This document shows, piece by piece, positions 39,936 through 48,622 of a DNA stretch of 64,000 bases. Where the stretch lies: the NCBI GenBank assembly GCA_000818945.1, contig KN805419.1, positions 167,712-231,711 on the forward strand, read 5' to 3'. Origin of the DNA: Schizochytrium sp. CCTCC M209059 (taxonomy: Eukaryota > Sar > Bigyra > Thraustochytrida > Thraustochytriidae). The position numbers and the translations under genes were made by a program. Below the pieces are notes generated by a model, which ran no database searches, was not told where the DNA came from, and saw only the letters and a program-made list of their open reading frames with translations. Every line of letters begins with the position of its first letter. Positions within the stretch are counted from its first letter, which is position 1.

Positions 39936-41818
39936 ACTACGTACTGGGGTGGATGCAGCGTGACAGAAGGAAGCCCTTGGGGCGCAACTGCGTCGACGAT
40001 GCGGGCTGCGGCTGCGGCTGTAGGGACTGCCTGCAACTGAACTGCAGCTGCAGCCTCCACCCGCCTGATGAAAATTGGTTTAACTTGGCCTTCTTGGACG
40101 TGCGCCACGAACGGCTGCTCGCACCACGTATTATCGTGCTTGCTTTTTTCTTGCTTGCCCTCGCGAGACCTTGTACACAGTTAATCAACTTATCTAGCAA
40201 GCAAGCAAACTTGAAGCAGCAAGCAAGAACCCCTTGCTGATTTTTTCCCCCCTTGAAAATACTTTTCTTTTCTTTTCTTCGTTCCTGCTGCCGCTGCCGC
40301 TACACTTCTTGCACCACCACTGCTGATAAAACTGCAACTTCAAAAGAGTGAGCAGGAAGATGCGCGCGAAGATCGCGACATCACTCGAGGCACTGGGACA
40401 GATTCTCTAACAAAGGCCCAGACGGCTCGAAGCAGCCGCACCAGTCATTAGATCAGGCCTGTCATTTTTCCCCCTCTGTTGATGACATTTGTAGCCGTCA
40501 TGAGCCAGGAGCAGCAAAAGAAGCGAATGATCGGCAGCATGCTAGACGACTTTCGAGGACGAAAAGAGGCACTGGCCGCAAATAACCTGCAAAAAATTTG
40601 CAAGTGGCTTCATGCCTTCATCGCCCCCCCCCCCAAAAAAATAGAAGATTTTTTATTTTCGGTTGGTCGGGTCGAGTCTTGTCCCCGTCGCGATCCGTCT
40701 TGTGCTACAAGCGGCGCCAAGAGCGCGGACTATGGATCTGCTTTTTCGATGCAATCAGCATCGCGGTTAAATAAAAGGTATAGAACGTTCTCTTTCCTTT
40801 CTTTTTTGGCTGCACTGACCCTGAAACGAAATGGAATGGACCTCGCTCGAACTCACCATCATCCATTCATCGGCACGAAGATGCAGCTGGAGCTAGCAAC
40901 CGCAAGTTGCAGGCATTGTGCGCGCGCTTTGAACTGGCAAAAAAGAACAAAAAAAAAAAGAACTGCGCAGTAGGCGGGCCGTCCCCAGCCACACCTAGTG
41001 CATGCATAAATGATCGCGCGAGCGTGAAGAAACCTGGAAGCTGCTCTTCGATTTCGCAATCAGCGCGGCCAATTTAATTAAAAAAAACGCTACTCACTAT
41101 CAGCCAAAGCCTGCGAACTGCACATGCATCGAACTGTACAGCCAAGAAATCCTGGCTGCGCCTCTTAAAAGCTTGAATCGCCAGCCAGCCAGTCAGCCAG
41201 CCAGCCCAGCTGCTGATGCTGCCAGAGCAAGTATCCAGCGGATCCCCCGCGATTGGCAGGCAGCACAGCCACAACCAAAGAAAAGTGTGAGTGATCGTTC
41301 CATCAAGTTCGCTCTTCGCTTTAGAAAATGGGTTCTTCAAATTTACCCAGCGTCCAGGAGACGAGGATGTCATGAAGCAGTTTATGCACAAAGAATCCAT
41401 CTCCATATACCACAGTAGACGAACGCTCGCTCCCATATTGCTGTGGCTGGCACGCGCGTGCCGCATTTTGCATGGATGGCCGGCGCGTGCATGCACACAC
41501 GTCCAGCCACTGCTGCGTGCACACATTATTGACTTGCCGCGGCGCAATAGCCGACTTGCGCAAGGGCTTCCTCGATCTCAGCTGCTGCTGCTACTAGTCG
41601 AGCATAGGACGCGCGCTCGCCCGTGCGCTCACTCGCTGGCACGTAAACACGCGCCTGGAGCGGCTGCGGCCCGAGCAGTCAACACAACCCGCCCGGCCAG
41701 ACCCGTACCTCGCAAAGGTTGCGCGGCAAGAGCGATCGGTCGGCACACGCTGCGTTAGTTTCCGCACGCGCGCACTGACGCGAGAGCTCAACAAAGCGAT
41801 CGTGCGCAAGAAGAGACC

Positions 41819-43201
41819 ATGCCTCTCGGCGATGAGGTCTTCGAAGGTACGTGACCGACCAGACCACCTCTTGTCTTGGGCGCGGGCGAGCGGGCTTGGG
41901 CGGGGACAACCTTGACCTGCTCGAAACATCTCGAGCTCGAGATGATGAGACCGCGACGAATCCACTGACTCGTTGACTGACTGGATTGACGAACGCAATG
42001 GCGGCTGCGCGATCTCACAGAGGGCGACAGCGAATGGGTCAAGTTCTGGAATTCGCGCCTGGACGAGCCCGTTGTGGCCGAGGCCCGCTTCGACTTTATC
42101 AATATACGCGACATCAACATCAATAACAGCACCTTTAAATCGAAGCTCCTCGTCTACGTTCGTGTGAACATGGAAGATCTCGGCATCTCCAACTCGGACC
42201 GCATTCCTCGGCCTCGCAACCAGCACTATCTCATCGATGGCAGCAAGAAAATCTCGCAGTGGACGCCGTGGCTCCAGTTCCTTGGCGAAGTCTCCAAGCA
42301 CTCCGAGTGGGTTCGTGAAAAGAATGGCAAGCTCACATATGCCTACGAGTGGGACGGCGTCTTCCCTCTGGGCGAGCGCGGTGCCTGGTTTCCCTTTGAC
42401 TTTCATGAGCTTAATGTTGCCATCACGAGCAATTGGGACGACACCAAGTTCATTCTCGCGCCCTGGGCTGACTCCAAGCTCCGCCGCTCCGTGTGGAGCG
42501 AGGAGTGTGCTGTCGCTGCCCTCGAAAACGAGGTCACCATCGTCGATAGTGGGTGCTCGCGCGTGCGCGATGAAGAGGTCCTTCTCGTCCTTCGCAACCG
42601 TTTCAAGTGGAGTAGCACGCCGCGCCTCACCTTTGGCTCCTCTCGTGGTTTCACGGATTTGCGCTACAGTCAGGCCACGGCTTCTGTTCTTGTCGATCGC
42701 CGCGCCACCTTTGTCCAGCACATCATTTACGAGCTCCTTCGTCCCTTTCTGCTGGCTCTTCTCGCGCCTCTCTCAGTTTTGTTCTTCGATGATGCTGCCA
42801 CTCGACTGAACTACTGCGTTACCCTTCTCGTCGCCATGAGTCTTGCGTTTCTGCGCAGCACTGGCGATCGCGTCACCTTTTCCGACTACTACAAGTTGGG
42901 CATGTTTCTTTACGCGGCGATCGCGCTTGTACTTTCCTCCTTTGACAACATCATCACGGATCTCAACAACATCGATGTTCAGCTCAGCGCCTGGGTAATC
43001 TTTCTCGTGTTTCACGCGCTATACTACGCTGCCTACCTCAGTTACACTTGGGAGTCCCGATCTACGCACAAGCAATACAGGACAAAGGTCAAGACGTACG
43101 AGGCTGTCACCAACAACATCCAGAAAGACGTTGATAACCACTTTGCCAGTGTCGTTGCAGTGAGTATTCAGCGACCGGATAGCGACGATAAAGACGAGTA
43201 G
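41819..43201 (+). CDS. Pentameric ligand-gated ion channel homologue, no Cys loop
   Basis: Predicted spliced CDS, exons 41819-41846 and 42021-43201, 402 residues. Exon 1 (MPLGDEVFE) ends at a GTACGT donor; the acceptor is CTCACAG; phases fit exactly. The beta-sandwich starts with ARFDFINIRDININ and has FKSKLLVYVRV and WFPFDFHELNVAI (residues 132-144), the pLGIC block that is normally a W/Y-P-F/M-D strand. Four hydrophobic helices follow in the right order. M1 is FVQHIIYELLRPFLLALLAPL from 240, M2 is RLNYCVTLLVAMSLAFL, M3 is YYKLGMFLYAAIALVLSSF, and M4 is AWVIFLVFHALYYAAYLSY near 330-352. No Cys pair brackets the 13-residue loop, as in prokaryotic homologues. The predicted N-terminus lacks a signal peptide, so a further upstream exon is possible. 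Ligand and ion selectivity are unknown. Confidence 0.68.
41847..42020 (+). other. Predicted intron in the channel gene
   Basis: 174 bp, starting GTACGT and ending TCTCACAG, with TGACTGACTGG about 40 bases before the acceptor as a possible branch site. Splicing joins a phase-1 codon (G plus AG, Glu) and gives an ATG-initiated reading frame; exon 2 on its own has no suitable upstream ATG. Confidence 0.65.
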
Positions 43202-43526
43202 GCTATCTAGCCTAATGGCGGTATCCAATTCATTTGTTCTTCTTCTCTTGACACTCTTGTTCATTTCTTTCCCTGTCATCGCTGGGAAACTGGGCTTCCG
43301 GCCTCTTGCGCTTGCGCTTGACGACGTATCACCACAGCCGATCATATCATGTTTGGTCCGCAAAAAGGGAGTGGCAACGTTGAGGAGCGCATCTCCGACA
43401 TGGGCAGCTTCTTGTCCAACGTGGTAAAAGCTTTCTCAAAGGTGGTGTGACCTCAACGCAACCAAATCTGAACAAATGCCGCAATCGTTCGTTCGTTCCT
43501 TACTTTTTATTTTTTTAATTCCATCC

Positions 43527-43589
43527 AACTGCCGCAAGAAGAAGTGCGGTCGCGCCTCGCAGCTTCGCGTTAAGAAGAAGCTCAAGTAA
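43527..43589 (+). pseudogene. Isolated C-terminus of ribosomal protein eL40
   Basis: Reads NCRKKKCG, a short variable part, then KKKLK and a TAA stop. This matches the last ~20 residues of eL40, made as a ubiquitin-eL40 fusion, including the zinc-ribbon CRKKKCG. Upstream in the same frame the sequence is T-rich (LLFIFLIPS) with no eL40 match, no ubiquitin and no AG acceptor nearby. A 5'-truncated retrocopy or rearranged fragment is the best explanation; a real last exon is less likely. Confidence 0.55.
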
Positions 43590-43690
43590 AGCTTTTGCTG
43601 ATTTCATCTAACTGCATTTGCGCTTATTCCTTCAGTCGTCCGTTCATTCGTCCCGAGTCACTGTGGCACGGTCGGTTTTCTTAAGTTGAT

Positions 43691-43700
43691 AGTAGGCCTA
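43691..43700 (+). promoter_or_regulatory. AGTAGGCCTA element before the lipase gene
   Basis: Half site of the palindrome at 30180-30199, followed at once by GGAGGCCTAT, a near mirror copy. It lies 108 bp upstream of the lipase start. Confidence 0.4.
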
Positions 43701-43807
43701 GGAGGCCTATTTATATTTTCTTTTGTTCACCTCGAATCGAAACAACGACACCGTTGCAAGCAAGCCTTGTCGAAAGAACCTCGCGACCTCCCACAAAACC
43801 CAATGGG

Positions 43808-45439
43808 ATGGGGGTTCGCACGCGGAGACAGACTGCGAGCGCGGTCAAGCGTGAAGAGGACAGCAACGGTGACGCGGTTAGCGACCGTGCTGACAAAGAA
43901 CTTGCGCGCTCGAAGGACCGGGACGGCCCGAACTCGAACAGGGTCGAGAACCATGACAAAGCCGAGCAACTCGTCGAGACGGCGCGCGAGCGCGCTTGTC
44001 AGGTGATTCGAGAGGCGCACGAGACCAAACGCGGTACTTTCCATCGTCTCTTTCTCAAACATCAGCCGCCTAAGCCAGTCGCCTGGGCCCTCTGCGTGGT
44101 TGCCCTTCCGGTTCTCCTCGTCGTCGGTCTTATACTTCTCTTGTGCCGATTACTAATGCGCATCGAAGCGCTCGCAAAGTTCTTCAGTGGCATCATTCCT
44201 GTGGCCATGCACGAAACCTTTCACGTTTTCCCCAATCTCGAGTCCATTACCCTGCAAGAGTTTCTCATGCGTCATGGCACGGACAAGGCCAATGACGAGT
44301 CCAAGGGCACTGCTTGCAGCAGCGCCGCTCCTCTCGGCGCGAAGCCAGTCGAGACTGCAAATCTGAACTGGGCTTATCCCTGGCAGCCCGATGTTCGCAT
44401 GTATTGGTTCGGGCTCGGTCGCGTCTGTGGTGCTGGGCCAGACTGTGAATACTTTGACGCAAGTAAACCCACCATCATTTATGTGCACGGATGGCAGCCG
44501 GGCGTTACCGAGCGAGGATTTCGCGAAACAATCAACTGGGTCAATCCGCCAGGTACCACCTCGTCGCTACCAGACACGCAGGTCGTCGACCTATGGGTCG
44601 CTCGCGGATACAACGTTGGTATCTTTTACTGGAACCAGCTCGCCGATGAACCAACTGTCTCCGAGGCCGAGCGCAAGATCTACAACGCCACGGACGGCAC
44701 GCGCTTGCGCTGGCGCCGTCGCAATGCCGATGGGTCAACGATGTTTGTCGATCATGCGGGACTCTTTGACCCCGATCACTGTGTCGCCGACATGCTTGTC
44801 AAGTCTTACCTCGCCCATTTCCCCCCAAGGTCAACAGCACCCTATGGCGCCGTACACTTTCTCGGTCACTCGCTCGGAGCCCAGCTCACGCTTGAGTTTC
44901 TGCGTCGATTGCTGCTGGGCCAGACATCGTATTATGGCACGGCACAAGCCAGTCCAATCTGCTACCCGGAGCGGCTGACTCTCGTTGATCCATTCTTCAC
45001 CTCGGACTGCAAATCGTATGGCCCTTTAGATGGCTTGCGACCTTCACAGCGAGCCACTGAAAACTTGCACCTTGTGCGCGAGGCTCTTCCGAAGCTACTC
45101 GTGGAGACGTACGAGACCTCGCTCATTGGCGCTGGCGCGCTCGGGGATTCGTGCCCGCGTCTCAAGCGACATTCAGTCTATCACGTCGTCGATATTGAGC
45201 AGATCCCGTGGACCGACATTAGTCTTCGCCATTGTGCCGCGCCTTTTGTATATTTCTGCAGTATACTTCGCAAAAACGCCGACCAATGGCGGCCCAATCT
45301 CTTTAATGCTGCAGTACCCTACGCAGATTTGCTCGACAAGATGCCACCGCACGCCACCCATGAAGGCCCTCTGCACGATCATCTACGTCCTGGCCAGGCG
45401 CTCTTGGCGTCCGCGTCGCTTCTCGTCGCGCCCCAATAA
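43808..45439 (+). CDS. Membrane-anchored GHSLG lipase-like alpha/beta hydrolase
   Basis: 543 residues from ATG 43808; the extension to 43754 begins with TTG. A charged N-terminal segment is followed by one transmembrane helix (about residues 96-120, VAWALCVVALPVLLVVGLILLLC in part). The alpha/beta-hydrolase core has IIYVHGWQPG (oxyanion strand), GYNVGIFYWNQLAD, and the nucleophile elbow HFLGHSLGAQL with Ser355. The likely acid is in LTLVDPFF and the His in HSVYHVVD or a later His. The HGWQPG/GHSLGA pairing resembles the animal lipase superfamily, but the region between differs. The likely reaction is ester hydrolysis of a lipid at a membrane. An ATG five bases upstream (43803) is out of frame and opens a 67-codon overlapping frame. 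Confidence 0.8.
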   Translation: MGVRTRRQTASAVKREEDSNGDAVSDRADKELARSKDRDGPNSNRVENHDKAEQLVETARERACQVIREAHETKRGTFHRLFLKHQPPKPVAWALCVVALPVLLVVGLILLLCRLLMRIEALAKFFSGIIPVAMHETFHVFPNLESITLQEFLMRHGTDKANDESKGTACSSAAPLGAKPVETANLNWAYPWQPDVRMYWFGLGRVCGAGPDCEYFDASKPTIIYVHGWQPGVTERGFRETINWVNPPGTTSSLPDTQVVDLWVARGYNVGIFYWNQLADEPTVSEAERKIYNATDGTRLRWRRRNADGSTMFVDHAGLFDPDHCVADMLVKSYLAHFPPRSTAPYGAVHFLGHSLGAQLTLEFLRRLLLGQTSYYGTAQASPICYPERLTLVDPFFTSDCKSYGPLDGLRPSQRATENLHLVREALPKLLVETYETSLIGAGALGDSCPRLKRHSVYHVVDIEQIPWTDISLRHCAAPFVYFCSILRKNADQWRPNLFNAAVPYADLLDKMPPHATHEGPLHDHLRPGQALLASASLLVAPQ

Positions 45440-45459
45440 GGTCACCAAGCGCATGTACA

Positions 45460-45499
<40 letters not shown>

Positions 45500-46134
45500 T
45501 CGAGAAGCAGTATAGCATATACACAATGGAGTCTAACGAGCGAAAGTGAGTGGTAGTGTGTGTACAAAGGAAGATGCATTTCACATTCATGCTGCATTTT
45601 CGGCGTTTGCAAGGTGAGGTGGCGCAAGAAGATGTGCTTCGATTCTACAAATTCAAAACTCTCGCCATCCAGTTGCTAGCAACGAGGATTCTTTGCGAAG
45701 ATCAACGAAGCAAATGCGCCATCACAGAGACACCAGAACGTCTCCACAGCAAGGCAAGAGCCGAAAAACAGAGACAAATGTAGAGAGAGCAAAATTTGAT
45801 ATGTTGATGGCAGCGCAAAGGGGGAGACGACTTTCGTCGGCCTCCAGGCCCTAAGAAAATAGCGCAATATCCCACCTACTTTGACAATCCCATAGATGTG
45901 ATAACCATCATTATGTATGGGAAACGTCTGATGTGTAAAACAGAGAGAGATGGAGAGAGAAATGAAGGTCTTGATGTATGCGTGTTGTGTGTGACCAAAC
46001 CAACAGATGGCTGAGCGCGTATACGCACGTGACGTCGAGACTACCTGAATTACGAGAAATTACGAAGAAGTCGCGCTGGGAGCTTTCCTTTCTTTTCTTT
46101 TCTCCTTTTGACCATCAAAGTGGCCGCAAACAGT
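45440..46134. other. Gap between convergent genes
   Basis: Holds a GA microsatellite just after the lipase stop (about 45468-45498) and AT-richer DNA with a second GAGA patch near 45942-45960. No gene is supported. Confidence 0.5.
45468..45498 (+). repeat. GA microsatellite in the lipase 3' region
   Basis: About fifteen tandem GA units some 30 bases after the lipase stop codon. Confidence 0.85.
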
Positions 46135-46662
46135 TCATGCCTCCCAATAAAACATGGAAGAGGTGTACAGGATGGTCTCAATAAGAGGCAGATAGTACCA
46201 GTCCGGACAGTCGTTCCAGCTAAAGATGAACATGCCCCATACTGTCAGGATGGCGCCGAGGTATTGTGGGTGAGAAAAGTGGCTGTAGGGAAACTTGGTG
46301 CACCAGGGAATGTTGCGACCAAAGCACGAGCCGTAGCAGACGCCGTCGATGCCGATCCGGTACCAAACCATGGCGTTGAGAATTTGACCAAAAATAAGAA
46401 CCGGGGTGCCAATAAGAAACTGCGTCCAGCTGAGCGAGGGCAGCGTGGTACCGTAGTGCGTGTAATACCATGTGCTAAAGACGTACATTTGCACGAGCTT
46501 GAAGGCGCGCACAAAGTTAAAAATCATCTCGGGCTCCTTTTGCTTCATACCCACCATCTGCGCAGCCTTGGCCACAGTCTGTGGCTTCTTCCAAACGACG
46601 CCGTACGCGAGTCGCTCCATGGAGAGGAGCACAGCAAAGCTCGCGTAGTCCATGGTGGCCAT
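46135..46662 (-). CDS. PEMT-type phospholipid N-methyltransferase
   Basis: 175 residues, ATG at 46660-46662 (a second in-frame ATG is at 46651-46653). Four hydrophobic helices are visible. The C-terminal catalytic signature is FPYSHFSHPQYLGAILTVWG, followed by LPLIETILYTSSMFYWEA. It matches the phosphatidylethanolamine/isoprenylcysteine methyltransferase pattern of HPxYxG plus a later acidic residue before the end. Size and order fit PEMT/Opi3-type enzymes, which make phosphatidylcholine from mono- or dimethyl-PE with AdoMet in the ER. The C-terminus is short, so the exact substrate is uncertain. Confidence 0.8.
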   Translation of the reverse strand: MATMDYASFAVLLSMERLAYGVVWKKPQTVAKAAQMVGMKQKEPEMIFNFVRAFKLVQMYVFSTWYYTHYGTTLPSLSWTQFLIGTPVLIFGQILNAMVWYRIGIDGVCYGSCFGRNIPWCTKFPYSHFSHPQYLGAILTVWGMFIFSWNDCPDWYYLPLIETILYTSSMFYWEA

Positions 46663-47194
46663 TCTCGTTCCTCCCTCTGAGCGTCCTCTTGCTCGTTTGC
46701 TGCCTCTGTCCTCGTCTGTCTACGTGCTCGAGTGCGCTGCGCTGTCCCCGTTCTTCCGCTACTGCCGATCGATTGATCGTGCGGCTTCCAGGTTCTCGTC
46801 ACAACGGGCCTCACTCGCTCTGTTCTGCCACGAGAAGCCGGCGACCTCGCGCGGCTGGACGCGACACGATGCGATGACCCTCGGCAATGCGAAATCGTTT
46901 GCTGCGGCTTTGCCTGTTTCTTTCCTTGTCTCAAGCCGCAATCGATTGGGTGCTCGAGCGATCGTCGTTTGTTGTTTGCTTTGCTTGTTTGTTTGGACTC
47001 TGCGTCGTGGATTCCCTGCTTGCCGCACCTGGGGGCGGACGTGCGAGCTACCCCCTTGAGCGGCGGCCCCTCTGCGGCGCCAGAGGGGCGAGCCCCACGG
47101 CGCAAGAGAGGGGGGCACGCCGGGCGCGCCGGAGACACGCATGAGTACCCTCTTCTTGAGCGCACCGCCGCGCATTCCCGCGCATTCCCGCGCA

Positions 47195-47261
47195 TTCATT
47201 CATTCATTCATTCATTCATTCATTCGTTCATTCATTCATTCATTCGTTCATTCATTCATTC
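47195..47261 (+). repeat. CATT microsatellite with CGTT variants
   Basis: About fifteen tandem CATT units, two changed to CGTT, upstream of the PEMT-type gene. Confidence 0.9.
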
Positions 47262-47353
47262 CTTGGCAGCGGACGCCGCCGCTGCCGCCGCCGCACGTCT
47301 TAATCAAGACCGCGGCCGGCGCAGGGAAGCGGCGCGGGCATCCGGGATGCGCT

Positions 47354-47392
47354 TGAGCCGAGCGAATCTTGGCAAAAGATTCGCTCGGCTCA
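47354..47392. other. 17-bp perfect hairpin with 5-nt loop
   Basis: Left arm TGAGCCGAGCGAATCTT, loop GGCAA, right arm AAGATTCGCTCGGCTCA. In RNA on the + strand the stem can extend about six more pairs including G-U. It has no T-run after it and lies outside any recognised gene. It could be a structured RNA element, a small-RNA precursor or the remnant of an inverted duplication. Confidence 0.75.
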
Positions 47393-48557
47393 GGTGTGCG
47401 TTACAGGCTGACTGTAGTAAGCTGCATTTCCAAAGTCCGAACCCGGACGGGTCGCCGTTGCAGCAGTGGCAGACGAGACCTTGCTTGGATCCCAGGCCTC
47501 GGTCGCGGCTCGCACAGTCTTGCGACGGAGACGAGACCGCCGGTCGCGGAAAATGGCGCCGCGATGCGACGCTGGTCGATGCGCCCAGGGAGGGGGGAAT
47601 GAAATATGGGAAAGCGCAGATGCCAGTGTGCCCTGCTCGCCGCTCGGACACGCGTAGGCGCTTCTTCCGGATCCATCTAGCGAAAAAAGAAGATCGTCGT
47701 GTGTCGCGTCGATCCCCCAGGTAAGTAAGATAGATGCGCTCTCCAGCTGCACGGCGGCTGGACGGCCGGTCGGTCGTAAACGGACGGGACCTCAGCTACT
47801 TGTAGCGTAGCGAGGCAGGAGAAGTTGCCCTTTCTTTGTACAATTGAATGGTAGAAATCGCGTTGACCTGAATCGCTTCTTTGGCGCGACGAGGCCGAGA
47901 ACGAGAAGCTTTCTTTGATGAGGTAGTAAGAGGGAGAAAAAGAGGGCCAGGGTTTACCGGTCAGCTGAGGCCTAGATGCGATCGCAGCGGAGAAGGCCTG
48001 GCCAGCTTTATTGCTATAGCTTGCTGCACTACGTGCGGGGTGAAGTAGGCCCTGGTGATGATTTAGACTAGGAGACGAGACAAGAGAGACCGATCGCAAC
48101 AAAATCAAAAGCAAGGAGCTCTGCTGCTGATCGGAGAAGGAAACCTGCGTTCGCAGTCACCAATCAGACAAGCCTTGGCATATCCATTCCGAATGGAGTT
48201 GACCTCGCTGACGATGAAGTCGACCTGGAAGGGAGGGGAACTCATAATCATCGAGAGGAAGCAGCATCAGTCAGTTTGCCCTAGTATGCTGGTAGATTAT
48301 CCCGAATTCTGATGAAAGTATTGATAGCGTTTTTTGAAGCAAACGACTTGGATTTCGTGCTATGACAGGCCGGAGGAAAAGTTGTTTCAAGCGTTTCGAT
48401 GCATCAAACATCTCCACAATGCGTTTGATGCCCTGTTCAACCGTTGACATAAAAAATAGATTAGGTCGTTTTAATTTAAATAGGTCTCTTTTGCATTCCA
48501 AGGCTTCTCAAGAAATCTTGCCCAAATCTCCAACGCAGACAGGCTGACAGGCTAGCA

Positions 48558-48622
48558 GGTCAGGGCACGACAGGGCAGGGCAGGGCAGGGCACGGCACGG
48601 CACTGCACGGCACGGCACGGCG
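48558..48622 (+). repeat. GGCA-rich minisatellite
   Basis: Short imperfect units GGGCA and CGGCA directly before the ATG at 48623 of the broken HNH gene. Confidence 0.75.

Larger units (their letters stand above)
37648..41818. other. 4.2-kb region without a recognisable gene
   Basis: Longest gene-poor stretch. It has poly-T and poly-A runs (37866-37910, 38391-38412), a TCTG microsatellite (38079-38104), an AATTCGG-flanked CGCAAGTG element at 39052-39066, AGATCAGATC-type repeats (about 39505-39535) and GA/TC tracts. Frames here are short, low-complexity or lack a plausible start. One ATG frame at 40482-40973 is too weak to call. The 3' part probably includes the promoter of the channel gene. 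Confidence 0.5.
43202..43807 (+). other. Gap between channel and lipase genes
   Basis: Contains two short ATG frames (43215-43427 with a hydrophobic start, 43349-43450), the eL40-like fragment at 43527-43589 and an AGTAGGCCTA element at 43691-43700. Only the eL40 fragment shows recognisable sequence. Confidence 0.5.
46663..48622. other. 2-kb gap without a supported gene
   Basis: Contains a short hairpin (47066-47089), a CATT repeat (47195-47261), a strong 17-bp hairpin (47354-47392), a CAGGTAAGTAAG splice-donor-like string near 47717 and a GGCAGGGCAGGGCACGGCAC minisatellite (about 48558-48622). From about 48270 the DNA becomes AT-richer. Frames are low-complexity. Confidence 0.5.

Noticed and set aside
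40482..40973. 163-codon ATG frame (MTFVAVMSQEQQKKR)
   Set aside because: The first part looks plausible but the rest crosses homopolymers and is low-complexity; no family, no conserved neighbour. Kept as a possibility only.
43215..43427. 70-codon frame with a signal-peptide-like start
   Set aside because: Hydrophobic start but no recognisable mature part, and it overlaps another short frame in an intergenic gap.
47701..47752. CAGGTAAGTAAG as the donor of a real exon
   Set aside because: Good donor string but no coding sequence with a recognisable domain ends there.
48271..48501. 76-codon - strand frame in the AT-rich patch
   Set aside because: Protein-like but too short and without any family; may be part of the same decayed insertion.
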